From Gammaproteobacteria bacterium (GTDB taxonomy: Bacteria > Pseudomonadota > Gammaproteobacteria > Pseudomonadales > JADFDG01): a stretch of DNA of 64,000 nt. Below, piece by piece: positions 47,237 through 56,428 of the stretch (positions within the stretch are counted from its first letter, which is position 1; each line of letters begins with the position of its first letter). Under the pieces are notes generated by a model, which ran no database searches, had not been told where the DNA came from, and saw only the letters and a list, made by a program, of their open reading frames with translations. The stretch lies in the NCBI GenBank assembly GCA_018262975.1, contig JADFDG010000016.1, forward strand, positions 1 to 64,000, given 5' to 3'. Made by a program: the position numbers and the translations under genes.

Positions 47237-49192
47237 TTACAGGCTCCGGATGTTGGTCAGGCCATGCTGCTCGAGGATGGCCACCAGGTTGCTCTTGGTG
47301 ACATCGTCGGCAAAGGCGCTGTCGCGGAAGACGCATGTTGTTTCAGCGGAGGGAGAAAGTTCACGGTGCCAGTCGATGATTCCTTGGGTCAGCGGCTCCA
47401 CCTGTTTGCGGGCAATTTGCTCGGCAAGGCAGGCAAATAGCACACCTCCACCTACCGCGCATACCTCAAGGCTCGTGATATTGCGCTGCTCGATGGGCAC
47501 ACATAAATCAAGACCAAGTTTGAGGAGGAGCTCGTACAGTACGTCAGACTCAGAGCGTCCCTCGACCAAATGATCTTGGTTGCCGAGCAGCGAGCGCTCC
47601 ATGTTCGCAGGGTCTGGGTTCCAGACACAGATATTCGAGTGGTCAAGCTTAAAGGCGCGGAATCCATGGTCGCATTTCGCCTCAGGAAATTCCGCTCGGA
47701 TAGCGTTTGCTGAAAGCCTTAATCGATCCCTGCAAATGTCGCCGATTGTGCTGTATCCGGCCCTATATGCCTCGGAGCTACTCAAGCATGGTTCGGGAAA
47801 TTGCACCAGACCGAAGCGCCTATTTGAGCCGGTGCGCGCGTTCAGCTCCATTACGGCATGCCCAGTCGTTCCAGATCCAGCAAAGAAATCGAAAATCAAA
47901 TCATCTGGTCCTGTAAACCAAGACACTAGGTCCCTCAGCATGACCGGACTTTTCGGAGTTTCTAGCGGCGGGGAAGGAAGGCCGAAAAGGGCGGCTAGCT
48001 CTGTCGAAATTTCTCCCTGCATGCCCCAGCGCTGGACGGTGGGCGGCGTGAAGACGCCGCGCTCTTTTGTAATCTTTAGCTTACCAGTGGCCGTGAAGTA
48101 GAACTCAACTACGCGCTGCCCTCGACTATCTACAAGAGTGCTGCGATCCCCGTAGAAGTACTGCTTCATTTGGTTCGCTTGTGTAAATGCCGCCTCAAGA
48201 ACTACATCTTCTTTTAGGACTCCGTTATCCGAGATCATTCGCCCTTTCTTCAGGTGGACCTTTTCGGCGTCCCCCCATGAATCTGTAAGCTCAGTTCCAT
48301 GTGGGGCATCAAATCTCGTGCCTTTTGGAAAAGTGAATTCTTGCATTGGGTGACGCGCGGACTCCTTTTTCATCGCGCCAGCCTCGAAATCTTCTGCCTC
48401 CGGCGCTTTCGGTGGGGCGATGAGGTCCGCATTGCGCGCATAGATCAAAACATACTCGTGATAGACCTTAAAGATTCCAGCTTGAGCGCTATGATTTTTG
48501 TCCCATATAAGTTGCGCAAGAAAGTTTTCTTCCCCAAAAATTTCGGACATCACTGCCTTGAGACTGTGTTGCTCCTTATCGTTAATTGAGACGCATATCA
48601 CTCCGTTCTCGGCCAAGAGTGCTCTGGCCAACTTCAACCTTGGATACATCATGTTTAGCCATTCGGTGTGAAACCGACCGCTAGCTTCAGTGTTGCTGCT
48701 GATCCTTTGGCCTCCATCCAGCTGCCCAGTCAGTTCAAGATAATTCCTGATGTTGTCCTGGAAGTTATCCGGGTACACGAAGTCCTTGCCGGTGTTGTAC
48801 GGCGGATCGATGTAGATCAGCTTGACCTTTCCCGCATAACTCTTCTGCAGCAGTTTTAGGACCTCCAGGTTGTCGCCTTCGATCATGAGGTTCTGCGTGG
48901 TGTCCCAGTCGACGCTCTCCTCCGGGCAGGGGCGTAACGTTCCGGTTGACGGTGTCAGGGCGAGTTGGCGTGCACGGCGTTTGCCGTGCCAGTTGAGGCC
49001 ATATTTTTCATCGGCGTCGGTCACCGTCTTGTCGCCGACCAGGGCTTTCAGCACGTCGACATTGACCGCGGTGCCAGTCGGACCCTCGGTAATGAGTTCC
49101 GGGAACAGGGCCTTGAGGCGCTCGATATTCTCGGTGACAAGGTCTGCCGATCGGGCCAGAGGATCATTAACCTCAATCTTGCGGATGGTCAT
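47237..49192 (-). CDS. type III restriction-modification DNA methyltransferase Mod (copy 2)
   Basis: DPPYNTGKDFVYPDNFQDN, DFFAGSGTTGHAV; N-terminus closely parallels copy 1. Confidence 0.9.
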   Translation of the reverse strand: MTIRKIEVNDPLARSADLVTENIERLKALFPELITEGPTGTAVNVDVLKALVGDKTVTDADEKYGLNWHGKRRARQLALTPSTGTLRPCPEESVDWDTTQNLMIEGDNLEVLKLLQKSYAGKVKLIYIDPPYNTGKDFVYPDNFQDNIRNYLELTGQLDGGQRISSNTEASGRFHTEWLNMMYPRLKLARALLAENGVICVSINDKEQHSLKAVMSEIFGEENFLAQLIWDKNHSAQAGIFKVYHEYVLIYARNADLIAPPKAPEAEDFEAGAMKKESARHPMQEFTFPKGTRFDAPHGTELTDSWGDAEKVHLKKGRMISDNGVLKEDVVLEAAFTQANQMKQYFYGDRSTLVDSRGQRVVEFYFTATGKLKITKERGVFTPPTVQRWGMQGEISTELAALFGLPSPPLETPKSPVMLRDLVSWFTGPDDLIFDFFAGSGTTGHAVMELNARTGSNRRFGLVQFPEPCLSSSEAYRAGYSTIGDICRDRLRLSANAIRAEFPEAKCDHGFRAFKLDHSNICVWNPDPANMERSLLGNQDHLVEGRSESDVLYELLLKLGLDLCVPIEQRNITSLEVCAVGGGVLFACLAEQIARKQVEPLTQGIIDWHRELSPSAETTCVFRDSAFADDVTKSNLVAILEQHGLTNIRSL

Positions 49193-49973
49193 GCGCGTTT
49201 CCCTTGATGCACTGCGTCAGGCGGGCCAGGTCGGCCTCGCGTTGTTTGATTGCCAGGTTGAGTTCCACCCGGCGACTCATCTGTGTTTCCCTGGCTGCGC
49301 TGGCGCGCAGCGTGGCGATTTCCCTTGCCAGTTGTCCGTGTCGCTCCATGGCCTCCCGGCGGGCGCCGGCGGCTTCGGGGCTGGATGGCAAGCGGAATTC
49401 CCCGCACACCCAGCTGGCATTCAGCGCCTCGATGGCCTCCAGCCACCCCTGGTAAAGGGCATAGAGGTTGGCCTGGGGTTGCCTGGCCAGCGGCAGGCTA
49501 GCAAGGAAAGCGGTGACGCGGGTATCGGCAGTCGTGGCCAGGGGAGGGGTGGTCACGGGGCTGCCCTCCAGGACTTTCCGCTCGGCCTCACCGAGGGAGG
49601 TCCGCTTGTGGGCGACCGACAGCGTTAGTGTGTCGCGCTGCTCGCTCAGCAGCAGGACCGGATGAGGCACGGTGCGATGGACGATTTCCGCCAGCCGTGC
49701 GGACTTTGCGGTATCGCGCAGGCGCAGGCCGATGACGGCAATTTCCACATAGGCTCGCCCCGTGTCCTGGTAGGTCGGTACGCCGACATTGGTGGGCTTC
49801 AGCGAGGCGAGCCAGAGCATTTCCTCCAGGCCGTCCTGGATCAGGCGGCGGTCAGCGGCGGTCGGCATGCCCTGTTCGAGCAGCAACTTCTTGGGTACCC
49901 GCGGCTGATCTGGCCTGGTGCTATCTGGCAGGCCGAGCGTGGCCATCAGGGTATCGATCGACAGCCGGCTCAT
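49173..49973 (-). CDS. DUF4391 domain-containing protein
   Basis: 'LLLEQGMPTAADRRLIQDGLEEMLWLASLKPTNVGVPTYQDTGRAYVEIAVIGLRLR'; overlaps both neighbours. Confidence 0.75.
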   Translation of the reverse strand: MSRLSIDTLMATLGLPDSTRPDQPRVPKKLLLEQGMPTAADRRLIQDGLEEMLWLASLKPTNVGVPTYQDTGRAYVEIAVIGLRLRDTAKSARLAEIVHRTVPHPVLLLSEQRDTLTLSVAHKRTSLGEAERKVLEGSPVTTPPLATTADTRVTAFLASLPLARQPQANLYALYQGWLEAIEALNASWVCGEFRLPSSPEAAGARREAMERHGQLAREIATLRASAARETQMSRRVELNLAIKQREADLARLTQCIKGNAHDHPQD

Positions 49974-52900
49974 GCGGCAGAGGCATCCCGGGCGGGCAGA
50001 ACCACGAGGAATGCCACGACCTCGAAGTCATGGGTGCCTGAGAACTCGCCTTTCAGTGCATGGCTGCCGGCGGGGTTGAACAGGCTGGCTACGGCGCGCT
50101 CCTGGCTCTTGCCGACGATGGAGGCAACGGCAGCAGCAAGAAGGCGTTGCGCCATGGCCATGTCGTCGCCCTTGCGCGTTGCCTTGTCAAAACGCTGGCA
50201 GGCGCCGGCGTCCGGCAAGTCGCGCCCGACCGTGGTGCGCTTGAGGCGATCGAGGATGCGCTTGGTCTGCGTGTACGGCAGCAGTACCGTGCCATCCTCG
50301 CTGACATGAACCAGGTAGTGGGGCGCCAGCGGATAGCCTGACTCGCCGGACTGGGCGGCGCCCGATGCCGCGCGCAGGCAGAAGAGCATACCGGGCGGCA
50401 CCTCGGCATCCACGGCCGTGGTCACGGCAAAGGTGCCCGGGTGCATGGATTCCAGCACGCCCGGGTTTGCCTTCAGGTATTGGGCGAGATCGATCCGGAA
50501 GTCGGTCAGTGTCAGGTCGGTGATCGAGACGCCCGAGGACAGGTCTTCGATGTCGATGACGGCATCCTGCAGCTTGAGCAATTGCTTGCGCCGGTATTCC
50601 AGGTCGTTCATCTGGTTGCCGGACTGCTGCTCGATCAGGTTTTCTTCTCCGGTGGCAGAAACATCCAGCAGTACCATGCGGCCGCTGACGCGCTGCTCGA
50701 GGTTGATGTACTCCTCCAGCTCCATATTCGGCCAGAAATTGACCAGCTGGATCTTCTCGTTGGGCGAGCCGATGCGATCAATTCGGCCAAAGCGCTGGAT
50801 GATGCGTACCGGGTTCCAGTGAATGTCGTAATTGATCAGCCAGTCGCAATCCTGCAGGTTCTGGCCTTCGGAAATGCAGTCGGTGGCAATCAGCAGGTCC
50901 AGTTCGCCTTCGCTGGCGAACTCCGCCGGGCGCTCTTTCGACCGCGGCGAGAAGGCCGTGAGGATCGAGGCCAGATCCCGACGCAAGCCCGGCAGCGTAG
51001 CCTGGTTGCCGCCGGATCCTTTCACCAGGGCGGTTTCGATCTTGAGCGTCTCCTTGGCCCAGGGCGCCAGGTTTTCGTACAGATAGGTGGCCGTGTCCGC
51101 GAACGCGGTGAACACAATGATCTTGCGGTTCCCCGGGTTGGTGGGGTGGTCGAGCTTGTGACGGATGACCTCGCGCAGGTTGGCGAGCTTGGCGTCGCGA
51201 TCGGCATCGATCTGCTCGGCGGCTGCATAGAGCGTGGCCAGCCGGTTGCGGTCCTCGATCAGGTCCTGCTTCCAGCGGATCAGGTCCACGTCGGACATCA
51301 GCACCTTGACCTTGCGGCCGACCAGCAGGCTTTCCACCAAGGGATCCTCGAGGTCGATGTCGGCGATGTCCAGCTCCTCGAACTCCTTGTCGTGTGCCTC
51401 GATCCGCGCCAAGGTGGCCTCCACGTCCTGGAGTTGGCGGCGGATGGTCAGCGCAAAACTGTTCACTGAGCTTTCCATGCGCTTGAGGATATTGACGCGC
51501 AACAGGTGGATCAGGCTCTCCTCGCGGTCGATCTGCCGGAAGAAGCCGGTGCCGCCTTTTACTTCGGTGCTGTACTTGGCGTTGTACGCATCCTGTTTGT
51601 GCGGCAGCACGTACTTGAGAGGCGCATATGCCGCCAGGTTGAGCTTGCGGATCTCGAGGTTGATTTCCCGGATAGAACGGAATTGCCCGGCACGATCGAC
51701 GTCGGACTTGATGTTGACGGGCTTGAGTCGTGCCGGGAAGCGGCCGGTCTCGCTGGTTCCGTAGTAGCGCTCGATGTGCTTGCGTGAGCGGGCAATGGTC
51801 AGGTGGTCGAGCAGGGTGAAGTAGTCAAAGCCCAGCATCTCGATCAGGCGCGTCGGTGTGCGCTCGGCATCGTCCAGGTCCAGCCAGCGGTTGAACTGCT
51901 TCTGTGCGAGACGGGTGGTGGTATCGATGCTGTCAATGCCGTAGTCCGCAAAGGCCGTGTCATTTCCCTCGGTAGCGAAGGCGATCTGGTTGCGCAGGTC
52001 GGCGAGGCGGTTGTTGACCGGTGTAGCCGACAGCATCAGGACGCGGGTGCGCACGCCTTCCTTGATGATCCTGCGCATCAGGCGGTCGTAGCGAGTTTCC
52101 TTGCCGGCGCGTGGCGTCTTCTTGTTCCGGAAATTGTGTGACTCGTCGATCACGACGAGGTCGTAGTTGCCCCAGTTGATATGGGCGAGGTCAATGTCCC
52201 CGGAGGACCCTGCGTCGCGGGAGAGGTCCGTGTGGTTCAGTACGTCGTAGTTGAAGCGATCGGCGGCCAGGATGTTGCGCTTGTCATTGGCCTTGTAGAT
52301 GGTCCAGTTGTCCCGGAGCCGCTTGGGGCACAGCACCAGCACGCGATCGTTACGCAGTTCGTGGTACTTGATGATCGCGAGGGCTTCAAAGGTCTTTCCC
52401 AGACCGACGCTGTCCGCAATGATGCAGCCGCCGAACCGGTTGAGCTTGTCGATGGCGCCCACCACGCCGTCGCGCTGGAATCGGAACAGCTTCTTCCAGA
52501 CAACGGTATTCCGGATACCTGTCGCAGACTTGATGATCTGCTCTTCATCCAGCGTGTCCGCGCTGCTGCTGAACAGGTGGTGCAGTACCAGGTGGTAGAT
52601 GAGTGCGGGGGCCTTGTGCCCATGAATCGACGCCAGCTGGGTCAGCAAAGAGGCCTTCGCTTGTGCGGATGCCGGCAGGGAGTTCCAGAGGCGATCGAAC
52701 CACCCCTGATAGGTGGCTGCCTCTTCCCGGACTTCCGATCGCTGGACCAGGCTCAGGGCGGGCGCCGGTGTGATTCCCAACCCGTCCGTGGTCAGAGGGC
52801 AGTCGCCCACCCAGGCGTGGGCGGAGGCCTTGTCGGCATCGGTCAGTGCAATCAGGGACTGGTTCACGGCGGACCCGGCGTCCCGGATCTCCACGTTCCG

Positions 52901-53176
52901 GGAAATCCATTCCGCGCAGGCGTGCGCCAGGGCATGGGCCTGCAGGCGGTTGCGGAAGTGGCGGTCAGCTTCTGAACCCAGAAGGCCCAGATCCGCATCG
53001 GTGCTGGCCGGCAGGATCAGACGGCACGCGCCCGCCTTGCGTATGGCGTCCTGCAGCTCGCCGAAGGCGAACAGCGAGAAACGGGGCGACACCACGTCAA
53101 GATGTGCATGCGGCAAGACCTGACGTACCAGATCGTCCAGTACACGTTCATTGCCGCGGTTGTTGATCAGTCGCAT
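49970..53176 (-). CDS. SNF2-type DEAD/DEAH helicase with N-terminal PLD-like region
   Basis: GGCIIADSVGLGKTFEALAII, VIDESHNFRNK, CISEGQNLQDCDWLINYDIHWNPVRIIQRFGRIDRIGS. Confidence 0.9.
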   Translation of the reverse strand: MRLINNRGNERVLDDLVRQVLPHAHLDVVSPRFSLFAFGELQDAIRKAGACRLILPASTDADLGLLGSEADRHFRNRLQAHALAHACAEWISRNVEIRDAGSAVNQSLIALTDADKASAHAWVGDCPLTTDGLGITPAPALSLVQRSEVREEAATYQGWFDRLWNSLPASAQAKASLLTQLASIHGHKAPALIYHLVLHHLFSSSADTLDEEQIIKSATGIRNTVVWKKLFRFQRDGVVGAIDKLNRFGGCIIADSVGLGKTFEALAIIKYHELRNDRVLVLCPKRLRDNWTIYKANDKRNILAADRFNYDVLNHTDLSRDAGSSGDIDLAHINWGNYDLVVIDESHNFRNKKTPRAGKETRYDRLMRRIIKEGVRTRVLMLSATPVNNRLADLRNQIAFATEGNDTAFADYGIDSIDTTTRLAQKQFNRWLDLDDAERTPTRLIEMLGFDYFTLLDHLTIARSRKHIERYYGTSETGRFPARLKPVNIKSDVDRAGQFRSIREINLEIRKLNLAAYAPLKYVLPHKQDAYNAKYSTEVKGGTGFFRQIDREESLIHLLRVNILKRMESSVNSFALTIRRQLQDVEATLARIEAHDKEFEELDIADIDLEDPLVESLLVGRKVKVLMSDVDLIRWKQDLIEDRNRLATLYAAAEQIDADRDAKLANLREVIRHKLDHPTNPGNRKIIVFTAFADTATYLYENLAPWAKETLKIETALVKGSGGNQATLPGLRRDLASILTAFSPRSKERPAEFASEGELDLLIATDCISEGQNLQDCDWLINYDIHWNPVRIIQRFGRIDRIGSPNEKIQLVNFWPNMELEEYINLEQRVSGRMVLLDVSATGEENLIEQQSGNQMNDLEYRRKQLLKLQDAVIDIEDLSSGVSITDLTLTDFRIDLAQYLKANPGVLESMHPGTFAVTTAVDAEVPPGMLFCLRAASGAAQSGESGYPLAPHYLVHVSEDGTVLLPYTQTKRILDRLKRTTVGRDLPDAGACQRFDKATRKGDDMAMAQRLLAAAVASIVGKSQERAVASLFNPAGSHALKGEFSGTHDFEVVAFLVVLPARDASAA

Positions 53177-53367
53177 CGTGGAATTCAGCCGCTCCTGAGC
53201 GCCGGCTGGGGAGCAGCGGGCAATCCTTTACTTGCTGTTCTGCATGGGCCGTCCATGCCCCACCAAGGCTGGCGGGGGCGGCTAGTAATAATTCCGTAGG
53301 CGGACTGGATGGTCAAGGCAGTGATGGGGCTTGCCGCTCGCGCGGGACAGGATGTGTCCCATCCCGC

Positions 53368-53607
53368 TTACGCGTCCTTTCCCCCGATGCGCACGTTGCC
53401 CAGTTCCATCGTCCAGGGCTTGCCGTCCTCGAAGTCCTTGGCCAACTTCTTCAAAGCCTTGGCCGGTGTCTTCCCGAATCCGGAGCGGCCTTCCTGGAGG
53501 TTCTCCCCGACCATGGCGCACCACATGTTCCCGTCGGGGAAGAAACGGATCAGCAGCACGTCAGATGGACTGTCAATGATGTCTTTCTTCTTGCGGCTCT
53601 TGGGCAT
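53368..53607 (-). CDS. small hypothetical protein
   Basis: 79-aa ORF MPKSRKKKDIIDSPSDVLLIRFFPDGNMWCAMVGENLQEGRSGFGKTPAKALKKL. Confidence 0.6.
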   Translation of the reverse strand: MPKSRKKKDIIDSPSDVLLIRFFPDGNMWCAMVGENLQEGRSGFGKTPAKALKKLAKDFEDGKPWTMELGNVRIGGKDA

Positions 53608-53628
53608 GGTCGTGTCCCTTGTCAGTTG

Positions 53629-55116
53629 TTATTTGGAAAGGGTGCTTCCGCACTCAAGGTACTCTGCCACCCTCACCATCGCCAGCGAATCCAGACGGCA
53701 GTAATCCAGCAGCTCCTGACGCAGCGCGGCCCGCGTCTCCGGCGGGGTCTCCGAGTCGATCATCTGCATATACGCCGCCTGCGCGCTGTCCCCGTCCTTC
53801 ACCAGCTTGAATCCCTTGTAGGAGAGGTCCGGCGCCACCGTCGGCAGCACCTTCTTGATCGACCACGAACCGTGCATGTCCGGGTGGTAGTAGTAATCCC
53901 CGGCGATCTTGCACAAGTCGACCAGCCGCTCGCGGATGGCCTGCAGCGGGCCGGCGAGGTCCGGCAGCCACTGTTCTGATTTCTTCAGGACTGTCTGCTC
54001 ATAGCTCGAGTAGACGAACACGGGGCCCTCGCGGCCGATGGCTTCGATCAGGTGTTCCATCGTCGCCCGCACCGGGAAGCTGTCGTCCGGGTGCAGGTAT
54101 TCGAGGGGCACCGGTTTGGCGCCGGGTGAGGGGATCACGTGCATCGCCCACTGGCAGGCCACGTGGGACTCCTTCGAGCGCATCCCTGCCCAGCGCGGTA
54201 CTGCCAGCGCGATGGTCTCGAAATCCAGGAAATAGCGCGGGTAGCCGAACTGTCGCATGACTTCGCGTACGGTCGGGTCGAGTTGTGCTTGCCCGGTAAG
54301 GCAGGCCTGCTGGATGCGGCGATGGCGTGCGTCGGTGAGTCGAGCCGGCGGGATGTCGCGGATGTCCTGGATGCCTTCGGCGCGCAGTTCCTTGACCAGT
54401 TTCAGCTTGCCGCTGCTGGGCAGGTCGGTAAGAGGGTATTCGGCGGGATTGGCAAGCTTTTCGCAGTAGCCGGCGAACGCGCAGGTCCACGGGTCCTTGC
54501 ATTGCTTGCCCATCGGCGTGTCGGGTTCAGCACCGTCGAGCATGGTGCGCAAGGCACTGAGTTGCGCGGCAACCTGGGGCTGGGCAATGAGCGTTTCGCT
54601 GCTCAGATCCTCGTCCACCAGTAATCCGCGATAGTCGCCGTCGCCGCGGTAGATGAAGGTGTCGTTGGTGTGGCGCAGCAGCGTGTGCGCCGGCGGGTAG
54701 CCTGATCCGGTGAGTACCCAGGTCTGCAGGGCGAGGTCGTGCCTGTGGTAGGGCTTGGCTTCCGAGGAGGCCTTCACCTCGACCAGCGTGAGTTGGCCGT
54801 TGGTCTTTTCGAGGATGTCGGCCATCACGAAGACGCCGTCGTGGCGGAATGCGGCCTCGAACAGCACGCAGTCCTCGTCGCTGGCCAGGGCCTCGCGCGT
54901 CCGCTGGATGCTGCCCGGTTTGTCGTTGTGGTCGCCGACGAGCCGGCCATGCGGATACAGACGCTGCGCGACCTCCCCGATGGCGCTGCCATGCGCAATC
55001 GCGATGGGCGATCCGGTCTTCTCGGCGAGCTCCGGTCGATGCGTGGCCAGCCAGAGGCGGCGAGGGCAGAGGCATCCATCGACGTAACGTGACTTGGAGA
55101 GGAAATGGGTGGTCAT
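53629..55116 (-). CDS. DUF2779-type protein: Cas4-like PD-(D/E)XK region + DEDD exonuclease-like region
   Basis: CLCPRRLWL, 'QLTLVEVKASSEAKPYH', CKDPWTCAFAGYC; 'YFLDFETIALAVPRW...LLDYCRLDSLAMVRV'. Confidence 0.8.
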   Translation of the reverse strand: MTTHFLSKSRYVDGCLCPRRLWLATHRPELAEKTGSPIAIAHGSAIGEVAQRLYPHGRLVGDHNDKPGSIQRTREALASDEDCVLFEAAFRHDGVFVMADILEKTNGQLTLVEVKASSEAKPYHRHDLALQTWVLTGSGYPPAHTLLRHTNDTFIYRGDGDYRGLLVDEDLSSETLIAQPQVAAQLSALRTMLDGAEPDTPMGKQCKDPWTCAFAGYCEKLANPAEYPLTDLPSSGKLKLVKELRAEGIQDIRDIPPARLTDARHRRIQQACLTGQAQLDPTVREVMRQFGYPRYFLDFETIALAVPRWAGMRSKESHVACQWAMHVIPSPGAKPVPLEYLHPDDSFPVRATMEHLIEAIGREGPVFVYSSYEQTVLKKSEQWLPDLAGPLQAIRERLVDLCKIAGDYYYHPDMHGSWSIKKVLPTVAPDLSYKGFKLVKDGDSAQAAYMQMIDSETPPETRAALRQELLDYCRLDSLAMVRVAEYLECGSTLSK

Positions 55117-55119
55117 GAT

Positions 55120-55608
55120 TCAGGCCTCCGTGCCGGCTGGCTCCGATGTTACCCCGGCATGCCTGCTCAGCTGGAAGTGGGCATGGAAGGCATTGATCGC
55201 TGCCGCCAAGTTCCCGCCCTGACGCGACGTTTCCTCGATCACCAGTCTCAGCCCGAGCAGAAAGGTCTGGCGCGAATCCGCCGGCAGCGCGGCGATCCAA
55301 ATCAGCAGCACATAGCCATTGCCCTGGTTGGCGAACGCTGATTCCACCCTGGCCGGTATCTCGAGATCGGGATATCGGTTTTTCAGGGCCTGCAGAGGCT
55401 GGCGGTTGGCCGTTGGAGGAAGGTTCCGGTATTCGTCGCCGTAGAGGGTCAGGATCAGCGCCCGGTCGAATTGCTGGCGCTCGATGGCGGCCAGGTACAG
55501 TCCGCGTGCGTGCAGCTGATGCATGATCAGGCCGGCCAGCAGCGCAAGTACGAGCAAGCCGGTTATTTGCTGCAGGGGCGGGCGTAGGCGGAATTCGGTG
55601 AGATGCAT
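55120..55608 (-). CDS. hypothetical membrane-anchored protein
   Basis: N-terminal TM 'ITGLLVLALLAGLIMHQL'. Confidence 0.5.
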   Translation of the reverse strand: MHLTEFRLRPPLQQITGLLVLALLAGLIMHQLHARGLYLAAIERQQFDRALILTLYGDEYRNLPPTANRQPLQALKNRYPDLEIPARVESAFANQGNGYVLLIWIAALPADSRQTFLLGLRLVIEETSRQGGNLAAAINAFHAHFQLSRHAGVTSEPAGTEA

Positions 55609-55889
55609 GGCTGGCCTCCTGGGAGGATTGCAGGATGGCGCGGGGGTGAGACGGGATGTGTCGCGCATGTGGCTTGCCTCGCCGCTGAACGTCGCCGCGA
55701 CAGTCCGTGTTGCGTGCCCGGGTTTCTCTTGGGGACTTCCAATGGCAATGCCCTTGTGAGGCGGGGAATCATATGAGTGCAATGTGAACTGGAGGCGGAG
55801 GGCATCGCACCTTCAGTAGGAGCGGCCAGCGTGCGTGGGCGACCAACTGTGTCGCGCATCGAGGCGATGCTGGGGCATGACTACCGGGA

Positions 55890-56111
55890 ATGATTGCCAT
55901 GCCTGTCATGCAGATTCGCTGTCTTGCGTGTGAAGCCTGTTGCTGGAAGGCCGTCTGGCAGGGCGCCGACGTCGTACTGGTGGGTACCGGAAGTTGCCCC
56001 GCCTGTGGCGGAAGGCTGCGCTTCCGCGGCGCGTCATTTCGCGAGCGCGTCAACCCGCTGTACCGCCTGAATGCTCTGAGGCTGCGGTCGTATAGGGCCG
56101 GGGGGCGCTGA
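55890..56111 (+). CDS. small zinc-ribbon-like hypothetical protein
   Basis: Cys pairs CLACEAC and CPACGG. Confidence 0.45.
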   Translation: MIAMPVMQIRCLACEACCWKAVWQGADVVLVGTGSCPACGGRLRFRGASFRERVNPLYRLNALRLRSYRAGGR

Positions 56112-56113
56112 CA

Positions 56114-56326
56114 ATGGCGACGGCGACGTTTGTGCTGCTCTTTCTCTCGATTGCGCTCAGGCGGCCGGATCTGGCGCTACTTGTCTACTTTCTGCACTGG
56201 GCGTTCTGCCGAGCCCTTGGCCGGCCAACCGTCTTTGACCGGCTTGATCGTTGGTTGGGCCGGGTGGTCGCGGCCTTTCGCCAAGCCTCCACCGACACGC
56301 GGGACCAGGGGAATGGCAAGGGGTAA
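56114..56326 (+). CDS. small hypothetical membrane protein
   Basis: 70-aa ORF, hydrophobic N-terminus, adjacent to previous ORF. Confidence 0.4.
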   Translation: MATATFVLLFLSIALRRPDLALLVYFLHWAFCRALGRPTVFDRLDRWLGRVVAAFRQASTDTRDQGNGKG

Positions 56327-56428
56327 ACATATTAATTATCCATGTATATCGGTAGAACGGCTTTAGGGTATGGACGACTAGGAAGAAATTGTGGATAACT
56401 GCCAAATCTCGAATGGACTCGATGAACG

